Assembly: GCF_900638335.1 (NCBI RefSeq)
Contig: NZ_LR134508.1
Coordinates: 124,001 to 188,000, forward strand
Reading direction: 5' to 3'
Length of the DNA stretch: 64,000 nt
Source of the DNA: Campylobacter lari
Lineage (GTDB): Bacteria; Campylobacterota; Campylobacteria; Campylobacterales; Campylobacteraceae
The position numbers were made by a program, and so were the translations under genes. Shown here in pieces: positions 26,708-34,700 of this stretch; the stretch's first letter is position 1; each line of letters opens with the position of its first letter. Under the pieces are notes generated by a model. The model was not told the origin of the DNA, ran no database searches, and saw only the letters and a list, made by a program, of their open reading frames with translations.

Positions 26708-27524
26708 AGCTAAATCCCATTTGTTTTAGTTTTTGTATGTCTTTGCTAGGTTCTTCGCCTTTAGTTGTAAGATAATCACCCACTACTATAGCACTAGCTC
26801 CTGCATTAAAAATTTCATATTGCCTTTCTTTTAACACTACCTCTCTACCACCTGCTACCATGATATGTGCATTTGGTAAGTCTTTTTTAGTATCTTTGAT
26901 GATATTTAATGCCTCATCAGGATCAAGTAAAGCTTGCTTGAGTTTTAAATTTTCATTTGGTATGAAAAAATTAATAGGCGAAGAAAAAGGATCAAGCTCT
27001 TTTAAGCTTGCTCTAAAACTTTTTCTATCAGCTTCGCTTTCTCCAAGACCATAAATTCCACCACAACAAAGCATTAAACCTGCTTCTTTAGCATAAAGAT
27101 TAGTTTGAAATCTTTGCTCCCAAGTATGCGTAGAGCAAATATTTGGGAAAAATTCTTTAGAAGTTTCTAGGTTATGGTTATAAGAAAAAATCCCCGCTTT
27201 TTTTAATTCTTTGAGTTGTTCTAAATTTGCTATGCCATTGCAAGCTATGAGTAAAAGTCCTTCTACTTCTTTTTGTACCGCATGAGCTACTTTGCACACA
27301 TACTCAAGTTTTTCATCATCAAGTCCAGCACCTGCTGTAACTAAACAAAAACCTAAAGCCTCATTTTTCTTAGCCATTTTAGCTTCTAAAACAATTTGTT
27401 CTATATCTTTTCTTTTGTATTTGTTGATATTAGTTTTCACATGAGCACTTTGAGTGCAGTATTTGCAGTCCTCACCACACCCTCCACTTGCTATATTAGA
27501 TATAGCACAAAGCATGATTTGCAT
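26688..27524 (-). CDS. bioB: Biotin synthase BioB
   Basis: A 278-residue radical SAM enzyme inserting sulfur into dethiobiotin. The 4Fe-4S motif is C16, C20, C23 (CGEDCKYC), followed by TQSAH. Also present: CLVTAGAGL, the [2Fe-2S] cysteine region (LLLIACNGI, LMLCCGGIYGLGE) and INFFIPN. The ATG at 27524 is preferred to one 33 bp upstream: it overlaps the topA stop by 1 bp (TAATG), has AAGGA before it, and gives the usual family start MQIMLCAIS. The downstream antiporter gene begins 20 bp inside its end. Confidence 0.95.
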   Translation of the reverse strand: MQIMLCAISNIASGGCGEDCKYCTQSAHVKTNINKYKRKDIEQIVLEAKMAKKNEALGFCLVTAGAGLDDEKLEYVCKVAHAVQKEVEGLLLIACNGIANLEQLKELKKAGIFSYNHNLETSKEFFPNICSTHTWEQRFQTNLYAKEAGLMLCCGGIYGLGESEADRKSFRASLKELDPFSSPINFFIPNENLKLKQALLDPDEALNIIKDTKKDLPNAHIMVAGGREVVLKERQYEIFNAGASAIVVGDYLTTKGEEPSKDIQKLKQMGFSFASSCH

Positions 27525-29608
27525 TAAATTTCCTTTTTGATTTTGCATTTTAAGCACTCTAAAAATGTGCCTTTTTTAAGCTCTTTTATGATTAAAGTTT
27601 CGCCACATTTGCTACATTTTTCTTCACTTGGTTTGTATTTGCTTATATAGTTGCATTTTGGATAAGCACTACAGCCATAAAATTTACCACGCTTAGAAAA
27701 ACGCTCCACAATCTCGCCTTCTTGACAGCTTGGGCATTTTACGCCTATGGTATTGAGCTTTTTCTCACTTTTTTCTTCATTTTGTGTTTCTTGTTTTAAA
27801 TTTCTTGAGTATTTACATTTTGGAAAATTTAAACAAGCTATAAATTCTCCATATCTTCCTTTTCTTATAGCAAGCTCTCCACCACAATCAGGGCAGGTTT
27901 CATCTAATTTTGTAAAAGTTTTTTGACTTTTTATATTTTTTTTACCCTCATCAATTTTTCTCATAAAAGGAAAATAAAACTCTCTTAAAACTTCTTGCCA
28001 GTCCATTTTACCTTCTGCAATGATGTCAAGTTTATCTTCCATTTTAGAAGTAAAATCACTATCTACTATATCACTAAAGTTTTGCTCTAAAACTTCTGTT
28101 ACAACAAAGGCTATTTCATTAGGTATGATTTGTTTTTTATCTATATGCACATATTCTCTTGCACTAAGTAAAGAGATGGTTGGAGCATAAGTTGAAGGGC
28201 GTCCTATGCCAAGATTTTCTAGCTTTTTAACAAGCCCAGCTTCAGAGTATCTTGAAGGTGGCTCGGTAAAATGTGAGCTTAATTCTATATTTTGAATATT
28301 TAATGTATCTTCTAGTTTTAAATTAGGTAAAATTTTATCTTTGTCCATATCTCCATATACTTTATAATGCCCATCAAATAAAATTTTTCTACCACTTATT
28401 TTAAAACTTGCTTCATTTGATTTTACATAGACATTTTGAGTTTGAGATATAGCAGGATTCATTTGTGAAGCTAGGAAACGATTGTATATTAAAGTATATA
28501 ATCTTGCTTCATCTTTTTCTAAAAACTCACTTGCAAGTTTTGGAGTAAAACTAAGATTAGTCGGTCTTATAGCTTCATGTGCTTCTTGGGCGCCTTTGCT
28601 TTTAGTGGTGTAAATATTTGTTTTGCTTGGTAAGTATTCTTTGCCAAAATCACTTTTAATGAGTTTTCTTACTTCTTCTAAAGCTTCTTTTGCGATATTT
28701 AAGCTATCAGTTCTCATGTAAGTGATCACACCCATAATGCCTTGATGAGTTTTTACGCCCTCATAAAGTTTTTGGGCAATCATCATGGTTTTTTTAGGGT
28801 TAAAACCTAGGCGATTACTCGCACTTTGTTGCAGGGTTGAGGTCATAAAAGGTGCTTGTGGAGCTATTTTTCTATCTTTGCTTTCTATATCTTTTATTTT
28901 AAAGTTAGCATTTTTGCAAGCTTCAAAGATAAGCTTAGCTCTATCTTCATTAGTTAGACTTAATTTTTCTATCTTTTGATTTTGAAACTCAACTAATTCA
29001 GCTTGCAAGTCTTTTTCAAAAATCACATCTATACTAAAGTATTTTAAAGGAATAAAAGCTTTTATTTCTCTTTCTCTATCGACGATGATTTTTAAAGCCG
29101 CACTTTGCACACGCCCTGCGCTTAGGCCTTTTTGAATTTTTTGATTGAGTAAAGGACTTAGTTTATAACCTACTATGCGATCAAGTAAGCGTCTGGTTTG
29201 TTGGGCATTGACACTATTTACATTTAAAGATCTCGGATTTTTTAAAGCATTTTCTATAGCACTTTTAGTAATCTCATGAAAAACTATGCGTGGCAGGGAA
29301 TTTTCATCTTTATTAATAGCCTTAGCTATATGATAAGCTATGGCTTCACCCTCGCGATCCTCATCGGTTGCAAGATAGATAGTTTTAGCTTTTTTAGCCT
29401 TTTCTTTGAGTTCTTTTACTAAGCTTGAATGATCATTTGATATTCTATATTCGGGTTTAAAATTTTCATCTTCTATTTTTATGCCAAAGCTAGTTTTAGG
29501 CAAGTCTCTAATGTGTCCTTTAGAGGCTATTACTTCATAGTCTTTGCCTAGAAAATTACCTATGGTTTTAGCTTTAGCAGGTGATTCTACTATGATTAAA
29601 TTTTTCAT
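27524..29608 (-). CDS. topA: DNA topoisomerase I
   Basis: A 694-residue type IA topoisomerase relaxing negative supercoils. The N-terminal Toprim domain has IIVESPAKAKTIG and the DREGEAIAYH acidic motif. The catalytic tyrosine lies in ITYMRTDS. Three C-terminal four-cysteine zinc ribbons begin CPDCGG, CPSCQ and CSKCGE, each closed by a further CxxxxxxxC pair. Full length. It is the first gene of the minus run with bioB. The flaA-like flagellin ends 114 bp upstream on the same strand, separated by a strong terminator. Confidence 0.97.
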   Translation of the reverse strand: MKNLIIVESPAKAKTIGNFLGKDYEVIASKGHIRDLPKTSFGIKIEDENFKPEYRISNDHSSLVKELKEKAKKAKTIYLATDEDREGEAIAYHIAKAINKDENSLPRIVFHEITKSAIENALKNPRSLNVNSVNAQQTRRLLDRIVGYKLSPLLNQKIQKGLSAGRVQSAALKIIVDREREIKAFIPLKYFSIDVIFEKDLQAELVEFQNQKIEKLSLTNEDRAKLIFEACKNANFKIKDIESKDRKIAPQAPFMTSTLQQSASNRLGFNPKKTMMIAQKLYEGVKTHQGIMGVITYMRTDSLNIAKEALEEVRKLIKSDFGKEYLPSKTNIYTTKSKGAQEAHEAIRPTNLSFTPKLASEFLEKDEARLYTLIYNRFLASQMNPAISQTQNVYVKSNEASFKISGRKILFDGHYKVYGDMDKDKILPNLKLEDTLNIQNIELSSHFTEPPSRYSEAGLVKKLENLGIGRPSTYAPTISLLSAREYVHIDKKQIIPNEIAFVVTEVLEQNFSDIVDSDFTSKMEDKLDIIAEGKMDWQEVLREFYFPFMRKIDEGKKNIKSQKTFTKLDETCPDCGGELAIRKGRYGEFIACLNFPKCKYSRNLKQETQNEEKSEKKLNTIGVKCPSCQEGEIVERFSKRGKFYGCSAYPKCNYISKYKPSEEKCSKCGETLIIKELKKGTFLECLKCKIKKEI

Positions 29609-29669
29609 TATTTTCCTTGTGAGGATTAAAATTAGTAAAAGTGTATAAAAAAAAGTTAAATTTTTTGCT

Positions 29670-29704
29670 TAGAAAAGAAGAAAAGCCCACCAAAAGGTGA
29701 GCTT
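29670..29704 (-). terminator. Rho-independent terminator after the flaA-like flagellin
   Basis: On the minus strand a 9-bp stem (AAGCTCACC with GGTGGGCTT, one G-T pair) and TTTT loop are followed by TTCTTCTTTT. It lies 18 bp after the flagellin stop and insulates the flagellin message from topA. Confidence 0.85.
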
Positions 29705-29721
29705 AGGAAATCGTAAGTTGA

Positions 29722-31188
29722 CTACTGAAGTAATCTTAATACATTTTGAGAAGCTGCATTTGCTTGAGCCATAGCATAAGATCCACTTTGAGCTAGAATG
29801 TTAGCTTTAGAGTAGTTTGCGCTTTCGCTTGCAAAGTCAACATCTCTAATTTGTGATTCAGCAGCTTTAACATTAACTTGAGTTACGCTAATGTTGTTAA
29901 TAGTTGCCGTTAATTGATTTTGTGTAGCACCAATGTTTGCTCTAATGGTGTCAAGGTTTGCTATAGCAGTATCAGCTATATCCATAACAGCCATTGCACC
30001 TTGTAAGGTAGTCACACCTGCTGATTGTTTTTTACCTACTAAGTCAGCTGTACTCATAGCATTAAATCCCATAGCACAAGCTATACTTGCAGCAATTTGC
30101 CCTTTAACTGATTCTAAATTTACAGTAGCTTCGGCTGTAGCTGTGCCAAGACCAACTGCGGATCCACCTGAAATGATAATATCGCTACCATCATTTTTAA
30201 CCAAGGATAATCTTCCATAATTTACAGAAGCTATATTTCCACTAAGTGCAGTACCCAAACCACTTAGTTCTATACCTCTACCATCAGCTGAGTTTAGAAC
30301 TAACTGACCATTTACTACAGATGCTTCAACCCCTGTTGTGTCTTTTTTAGCATTAATTGCAGCTACTAAAGAACCATCTTTATCTCCAGCTTGTACTGCA
30401 ACTTTACCAATAACAACTCCATTGATTGTAAACGTATCTCCGGTATTTCCAGCTTGAATAGTACCACTTGATATAGTTTGAACTGTAGCAGTAGCTCTAA
30501 CACCTGTTTTATCAGAAGATTTGTTAATCTCAGCTGCTAAAGCACCAAGTCCCGTTCCTGCGCTTGTAGAAAGAATTACAGATTGAATTTTAAAATCGTT
30601 AACACCATCATAGTTTTTAATGGTAAAACCAGCATTTCCGCTCCCTGTTATTCTAGAGCCTGTTTCAAAACGAGTTTGACCAATTTTAGCTGATTGAGTT
30701 GCGCCTATGGTTGCATTTATAGTTTGGTTTGCTTTATCGCCAATTTGAAATTGCTGATTAGAAAAAGCACCGCTTAAAAGTTGTTTGCCATTGTAAGTGG
30801 TGGTATTTGCTATATTATCAAGCTCTTCCATAAGTTTATTGATCTCACCTTGAATCATTGCTCTAGTTTTTGCACTTTGACCATCTTGAGCTGCTTGAGT
30901 AGCTTTAACCTTAATGGTATCTAGTATTTTTAATTGCTCATCCATAGCTTTATCAGCAATTTGAAGCATGCTATTTGCATCATTTGCATTATTAATAGCT
31001 TGACCCAAAGAATTAGCTTGAGTTTTCAAACTATCTGCAATAGCTAGACCAGAAGCATCATCTGCAGCTGAATTTATTCTCAAACCTGAACTAAGTCTTG
31101 CTAAAGAGCTATCTAATGCTCTTGAATTCATTCCTGCATTTACTTGAGCATTTAAAGATGCTACATTTGTGTTAATACGAAATCCCAT
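29722..31188 (-). CDS. flaA: Flagellin, flaA-like (sigma28 promoter)
   Basis: A 488-residue flagellin, about 85 residues shorter than C. jejuni FlaA. Conserved D0/D1 ends: [15 protein letters not shown] at the N terminus and QNVLRLLQ at the C terminus. The central part (about 170-400) carries Ser/Thr/Gly-rich surface segments, the usual O-glycosylation targets. The D1 segment [15 protein letters not shown] corresponds to the altered TLR5-recognition region reported for epsilonproteobacterial flagellins. Its promoter has a sigma28-type CCGATAT box, so by analogy with C. jejuni it is the major filament subunit. It is transcribed away from the second flagellin gene and ends at a strong terminator. 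Confidence 0.92.
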   Translation of the reverse strand: MGFRINTNVASLNAQVNAGMNSRALDSSLARLSSGLRINSAADDASGLAIADSLKTQANSLGQAINNANDANSMLQIADKAMDEQLKILDTIKVKATQAAQDGQSAKTRAMIQGEINKLMEELDNIANTTTYNGKQLLSGAFSNQQFQIGDKANQTINATIGATQSAKIGQTRFETGSRITGSGNAGFTIKNYDGVNDFKIQSVILSTSAGTGLGALAAEINKSSDKTGVRATATVQTISSGTIQAGNTGDTFTINGVVIGKVAVQAGDKDGSLVAAINAKKDTTGVEASVVNGQLVLNSADGRGIELSGLGTALSGNIASVNYGRLSLVKNDGSDIIISGGSAVGLGTATAEATVNLESVKGQIAASIACAMGFNAMSTADLVGKKQSAGVTTLQGAMAVMDIADTAIANLDTIRANIGATQNQLTATINNISVTQVNVKAAESQIRDVDFASESANYSKANILAQSGSYAMAQANAASQNVLRLLQ

Positions 31189-31210
31189 TTTAAATCCTTT
31201 TAAATATATT

Positions 31211-31229
31211 CGACACCGTCATGCTGTCG
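31211..31229 (-). promoter_or_regulatory. Stem-loop at the 5' end of the flaA-like leader
   Basis: CGACA and TGTCG form a 5-bp stem around a 9-nt loop, within a few bases of the transcription start expected from the sigma28 box. It would fold at the extreme 5' end of the message and could protect it from decay; this is inference. Confidence 0.4.
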
Positions 31230-31238
31230 TTAAAAACC

Positions 31239-31265
31239 ATATCGGAAGCAATATAAAAAGTTTTA
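31239..31265 (-). promoter_or_regulatory. Sigma28 (FliA) promoter of the flaA-like gene
   Basis: Reading the minus strand: TAAA (31265-31262), a 16-bp spacer, then CCGATAT (31245-31239). This matches the FliA form TAAA-N15-16-GCCGATAA as used before C. jejuni flaA. The leader to the ATG is about 45 nt. Confidence 0.75.
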
Positions 31266-31295
31266 TATTTTTATACAAAAATTTTTTTACATTTT

Positions 31296-31312
31296 TGGAA
31301 CACTTATTGCTT
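31296..31312 (+). promoter_or_regulatory. Sigma54 (RpoN) promoter of the flaB-like gene
   Basis: TTGGAACACTTATTGCTTT carries the -24 GG (31297-31298) and -12 GC (31309-31310), spaced exactly 12 bp, a near-perfect RpoN site and almost the sequence known before C. jejuni flaB. The leader to the ATG at 31348 is about 25 nt with AAAGGA. Confidence 0.9.
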
Positions 31313-31347
31313 TAACAACGCTAAGCAATATTTTGAAAGGATTTAAA

Positions 31348-32826
31348 ATGGGTTTTAGAATAAACACCAACATAGGTGCAATGAATGCACACGCAAATTC
31401 GGTAATTACCGCTAGAGAATTAGATAAATCTCTAGGAAGACTTAGTTCAGGTTTGAGAATAAATTCAGCTGCAGATGATGCTTCTGGCATGGCTATAGCG
31501 GATTCTTTGAGAAATCAAGCTGCATCTTTAGGTCAAGCTATTAATAATGGTAATGATGCTATAGGTATTTTACAAACTGCTGATAAAGCTATGGATGAGC
31601 AGTTAAAAATACTAGATACCATTAAGGTTAAAGCTACTCAAGCAGCTCAAGATGGTCAAACGGCAAAAACTAGAACAATGATTCAAAATGAAATCAATCG
31701 TTTAATGGAAGAACTTGATAACATTGCAAATACTACTTCATTTAATGGTAAGCAGCTTTTAAGTGGAAATTTTGTTAATCAAGAATTCCAAATAGGTGCA
31801 CAATCAAATCAAACAGTACATGCAACCATAGGACCAACTCAATCAGGAAAGATTGGCCATACTCGTTTTGAAACAGGTATTAGGGTTACAGGAAGCGGGA
31901 CGTCTAATCTAGTTTTAAAATCATATGATGGTGTAAATGATTATAAGTTTCAATCAGTGGTTATTTCTACTTCTGTTGGAACAGGACTTGGTGCTTTAGC
32001 TGATGAGATCAATAAAGTAGCTGATAAAACAGGTGTTAGAGCAACAGCTGTGGTTCAAACTATATCAAGTGGAGCTTTACCTGCTGGAACAACAGGTCTT
32101 GATTTTGCTATTAATGGTGTGGTTATAGGTCAAGTTGATGTAAAACCTGGTGATAAAGATGGCGCCTTAGCAGCAGCTATTAATGCTAAGAAAGACACAA
32201 CAGGTGTTGAAGCTTCTGTAGTAGATGGAAAACTCATTTTAAATTCAGCCGATGGTAGAGGTATAGAGTTAAGTGGTTCTCTTGGGACAGCTTTAAGCGG
32301 TGTTGTAGCTTCTGTAAATTATGGAAGATTATCCTTAGTTAAAAATGATGGTAGAGATATCATAGTTTCTGGAGGATCTACAATAGGATTTGGTCAAAGT
32401 GGTTCCTCTGCTGCCCAAGCAACAGTAAATTTAGAAGCTGTAAAGGGTCAAATTTCAGCTGATATAGCTTGTGCGATGGGATTTAATGCCATGAGTACGG
32501 CAGATAATATCACCACTCCAAAAAGTGCAGGTGTTACTACCTTGCAAGGTGCAATGGCTGTTATGGATTTAGCTGATAGTGCTATTACTACGTTAGATAA
32601 TATCAGAGCAGATATTGGTGCGGTGCAAAATCAAATCACATCGACCATTAACAACATTAGTGTAACTCAAGTAAATATTAAATCAGCAGAATCAACCATA
32701 AGAGATGTTGACTTTGCTGCTGAGAGTGCAAACTTTTCTAAATACAACATCTTAGCTCAAAGCGGTTCTTATGCTATGAGTCAAGCAAATGCTGTTCAGC
32801 AAAATGTATTAAAGCTTTTACAATAA
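31348..32826 (+). CDS. flaB: Flagellin, flaB-like (sigma54 promoter)
   Basis: A 492-residue flagellin with the same ends as its neighbour ([15 protein letters not shown]... NVLKLLQ) but many substitutions throughout, unlike the near-identical flaA/flaB pair of C. jejuni. The ATG at 31348 is used, not one 15 bp upstream, because it follows AAAGGATTTAAA and matches the flagellin N terminus. The upstream RpoN promoter marks it as the flaB-type subunit, made earlier in assembly and usually minor. It has glycosylation-prone Ser/Thr/Gly segments in the middle. The terminator lies at once after the stop, shared with the 3' end of the convergent maf gene. Confidence 0.92.
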   Translation: MGFRINTNIGAMNAHANSVITARELDKSLGRLSSGLRINSAADDASGMAIADSLRNQAASLGQAINNGNDAIGILQTADKAMDEQLKILDTIKVKATQAAQDGQTAKTRTMIQNEINRLMEELDNIANTTSFNGKQLLSGNFVNQEFQIGAQSNQTVHATIGPTQSGKIGHTRFETGIRVTGSGTSNLVLKSYDGVNDYKFQSVVISTSVGTGLGALADEINKVADKTGVRATAVVQTISSGALPAGTTGLDFAINGVVIGQVDVKPGDKDGALAAAINAKKDTTGVEASVVDGKLILNSADGRGIELSGSLGTALSGVVASVNYGRLSLVKNDGRDIIVSGGSTIGFGQSGSSAAQATVNLEAVKGQISADIACAMGFNAMSTADNITTPKSAGVTTLQGAMAVMDLADSAITTLDNIRADIGAVQNQITSTINNISVTQVNIKSAESTIRDVDFAAESANFSKYNILAQSGSYAMSQANAVQQNVLKLLQ

Positions 32827-32832
32827 TTTTAT

Positions 32833-34695
32833 TCAAACCCCTTGATATAAAGGGGTTTGTTTTAATAAATCATTTTGTATTTTCAATATATTTATATAAT
32901 CATTCAGCCATAGTTTTTCTATATTTAAATATTCAACACTTTTTTTCATTTTATCTGCTTTGTCGTTATAGTTTTTTATAAAAATCTCACTTATTTTGCA
33001 TTCATAATGATAAAATAGAGGTTTAGAGATCTCTGTATAAAAGTAGGGATTTTTGTTGTTATAAATTGAAACTTTAAAGTTGTCTATTTTTTTTATAAGG
33101 ATTTGGAATTTATCAATATCTTGCGTTAGATCTTGAAAAGAAGTATTGGTAATAGTTTGTTCAATATACTCTAGTAATTTTTCGGCTTTATGGATAATTT
33201 TTTCTGCTTTAATAATATGAGATGAAAGAATTTTTTTTAGAGAATTTTTTTTCGAAGATTTTTTTATATATGTTATAGTCTTATCTTCCTTCAACAATTC
33301 TTCACATAATTCTTTAAAAGGTTTTTCTATACTTCCTTCTATTCTAGCTCCACCTTCAGTGGCGTTGTAGGTTTTTATATCTAGTGGATTCATTAAGGCT
33401 ATATCTTTTTCAAATGTTTCTTTAAATATTTTCCACCATCTATTAGTTTCTACTTCTTTATTACCACCATAAGCGGTAACAAATAGACCTTGTTTTCTGC
33501 TTCCTTCAAAGTCTTCTTTAAAATAATGATAATCTTTAGGATGAGAATTCCCATCTTCACCATAAGCTAAATCTTGTCCTATTAAGATAATATTTTTATG
33601 ACCTAATTTTACAGCTAATTCATAAGCCATATTAGCCACACTCATACCTGAACCTAAATAACCATAATCATTCATATTTAGACTTTGTGCAAAAGGTAGT
33701 GGTCTATGTACTAGCATAAAATTTCTATTGTTTTTCTTTAAGTATTCTATAGTTTTTGGAAAAACCATACTAACTAAAACAAACAATATATCTTTATCAA
33801 AATCTTTAAAATCATTATTAAAAAATTCAGAAGTTCTTTCTATTCTTTCTAAAGACAACACATAATCAGGCTTAATGTTATGTTTTGCTAATATAGGATA
33901 AGCACTATCAGCACATATAATACTAGCTTTACTAGCATATTCTTTTAATAAAGGTAGCTGTTTAATCAAAGATGGACCAGTAGAAACTATAATAGCATTT
34001 TCTATTTTACCTTTTCTTTGTTTGAGTAAGTCCTTTAAACTAGGGTTGGCTAATTGATAAGGTAGATTGTGTAAAAGTTGGGTGATGCCTTGGAGGGAGT
34101 CTTTAGGGTCATTGCCCATGGTGGTAGATATGTATCGGATGGATTTTAAATTAATAGAGTTTATTGTCTGGATAGATTTTAAATAATAGTTGCTGTAAAA
34201 TTCGTTTAGTGGATGAAAATCGTAAATTTTTACCAAAGTATTGATGTTTTTTTGTGCAAAAAAATTACTGATTTTATGAAAAGAAAAATCTTGAAACAAA
34301 ACCACTTTTTCATTTCTTATCTCTTCACTTAAATCTAAATAATGAAAAACTAAATAAATAATCTCTAATTCTTCTTCAAAAATAACCAAATGATTTCTAA
34401 TAGGATTAGAAAGCAAAGCTTTGTATAAAATTCCATTACCTAAACCATAAAAAAATAAAACAGGATATCTTAAAAATTCTTCATTAAATAGCTTTAAACT
34501 TTCATTTAATTCTTTTAAAGGATCTTTATATATAAATTCTTTTCTTTTTTTATCTAATATATTAATATCTAAATTATCACTACTTCCTTGAAAAAGTTCA
34601 AATTGCTTACATTCTTTTAATTCCCTTAGTTTTAAAGCTAGAGGTTGATCTTTTTCAAATAAAGCTTGAGTATTTTTTAAAAAGAGTTCATTCAT
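32833..34695 (-). CDS. maf: Maf family flagellin glycosyltransferase-like protein (maf copy 1)
   Basis: A 620-residue motility accessory factor (Maf, DUF115). The N-terminal region with RYPVLFFYGLGNG is a Rossmann-like part. The central conserved domain (about 190-440) carries IENAIIVSTGPSLIKQLPLL, ICADSAYPILAKHNIKPDYV, GSGMSVANMAYELA, IILIGQDLAYGEDGNSHP and TYNATEGGARIEGSIEKPF; it is related to sialyltransferase-like folds. The C-terminal helices vary between paralogues. Maf proteins are believed to transfer pseudaminic or legionaminic acid to flagellin. Copy 1 shares its first 134 residues with copy 2 and its centre with copy 4. It is last in the pseI-maf run and ends inside the flaB terminator. 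Confidence 0.9.
   Translation of the reverse strand: MNELFLKNTQALFEKDQPLALKLRELKECKQFELFQGSSDNLDINILDKKRKEFIYKDPLKELNESLKLFNEEFLRYPVLFFYGLGNGILYKALLSNPIRNHLVIFEEELEIIYLVFHYLDLSEEIRNEKVVLFQDFSFHKISNFFAQKNINTLVKIYDFHPLNEFYSNYYLKSIQTINSINLKSIRYISTTMGNDPKDSLQGITQLLHNLPYQLANPSLKDLLKQRKGKIENAIIVSTGPSLIKQLPLLKEYASKASIICADSAYPILAKHNIKPDYVLSLERIERTSEFFNNDFKDFDKDILFVLVSMVFPKTIEYLKKNNRNFMLVHRPLPFAQSLNMNDYGYLGSGMSVANMAYELAVKLGHKNIILIGQDLAYGEDGNSHPKDYHYFKEDFEGSRKQGLFVTAYGGNKEVETNRWWKIFKETFEKDIALMNPLDIKTYNATEGGARIEGSIEKPFKELCEELLKEDKTITYIKKSSKKNSLKKILSSHIIKAEKIIHKAEKLLEYIEQTITNTSFQDLTQDIDKFQILIKKIDNFKVSIYNNKNPYFYTEISKPLFYHYECKISEIFIKNYNDKADKMKKSVEYLNIEKLWLNDYINILKIQNDLLKQTPLYQGV
32834..32863 (+). terminator. 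Terminator of flaB, overlapping a maf 3' end
   Basis: A 10-bp perfect stem (CAAACCCCTT / AAGGGGTTTG), 6-nt loop and TTTT tail, 7 bp past the flaB stop. The left arm also encodes the last codons and stop of the convergent maf gene. The hairpin is symmetrical, so it could also act on the maf transcript. Confidence 0.85.
33301..34116. repeat. maf central-domain repeat, copy in maf 1 (816 bp)
   Basis: Aligns without gaps to 38854-39669 (offset 5553); all stretches compared are identical, as is the protein. It encodes the catalytic-type centre from GNDPKDSLQG to the KPFKELCE helix. Edges are abrupt in both genes, and different sequences flank it on both sides. Confidence 0.9.
34294..34695. repeat. 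maf N-terminal repeat, copy in maf 1 (402 bp)
   Basis: Identical to 36150-36551 (offset 1856) from the first base of the start codon to the codons for EKVVLF. Outside the ATG the two upstream sequences differ at once. Confidence 0.9.
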
Positions 34696-34700
34696 ATGTT

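Noticed and set aside
29722-32826. Flagellin gene pair as an invertible phase-variation switch
   Set aside because: The two genes are inverted, but they differ all along their length with no long identical inverted repeat and no recombinase gene nearby, so site-specific or efficient homologous inversion is not supported.
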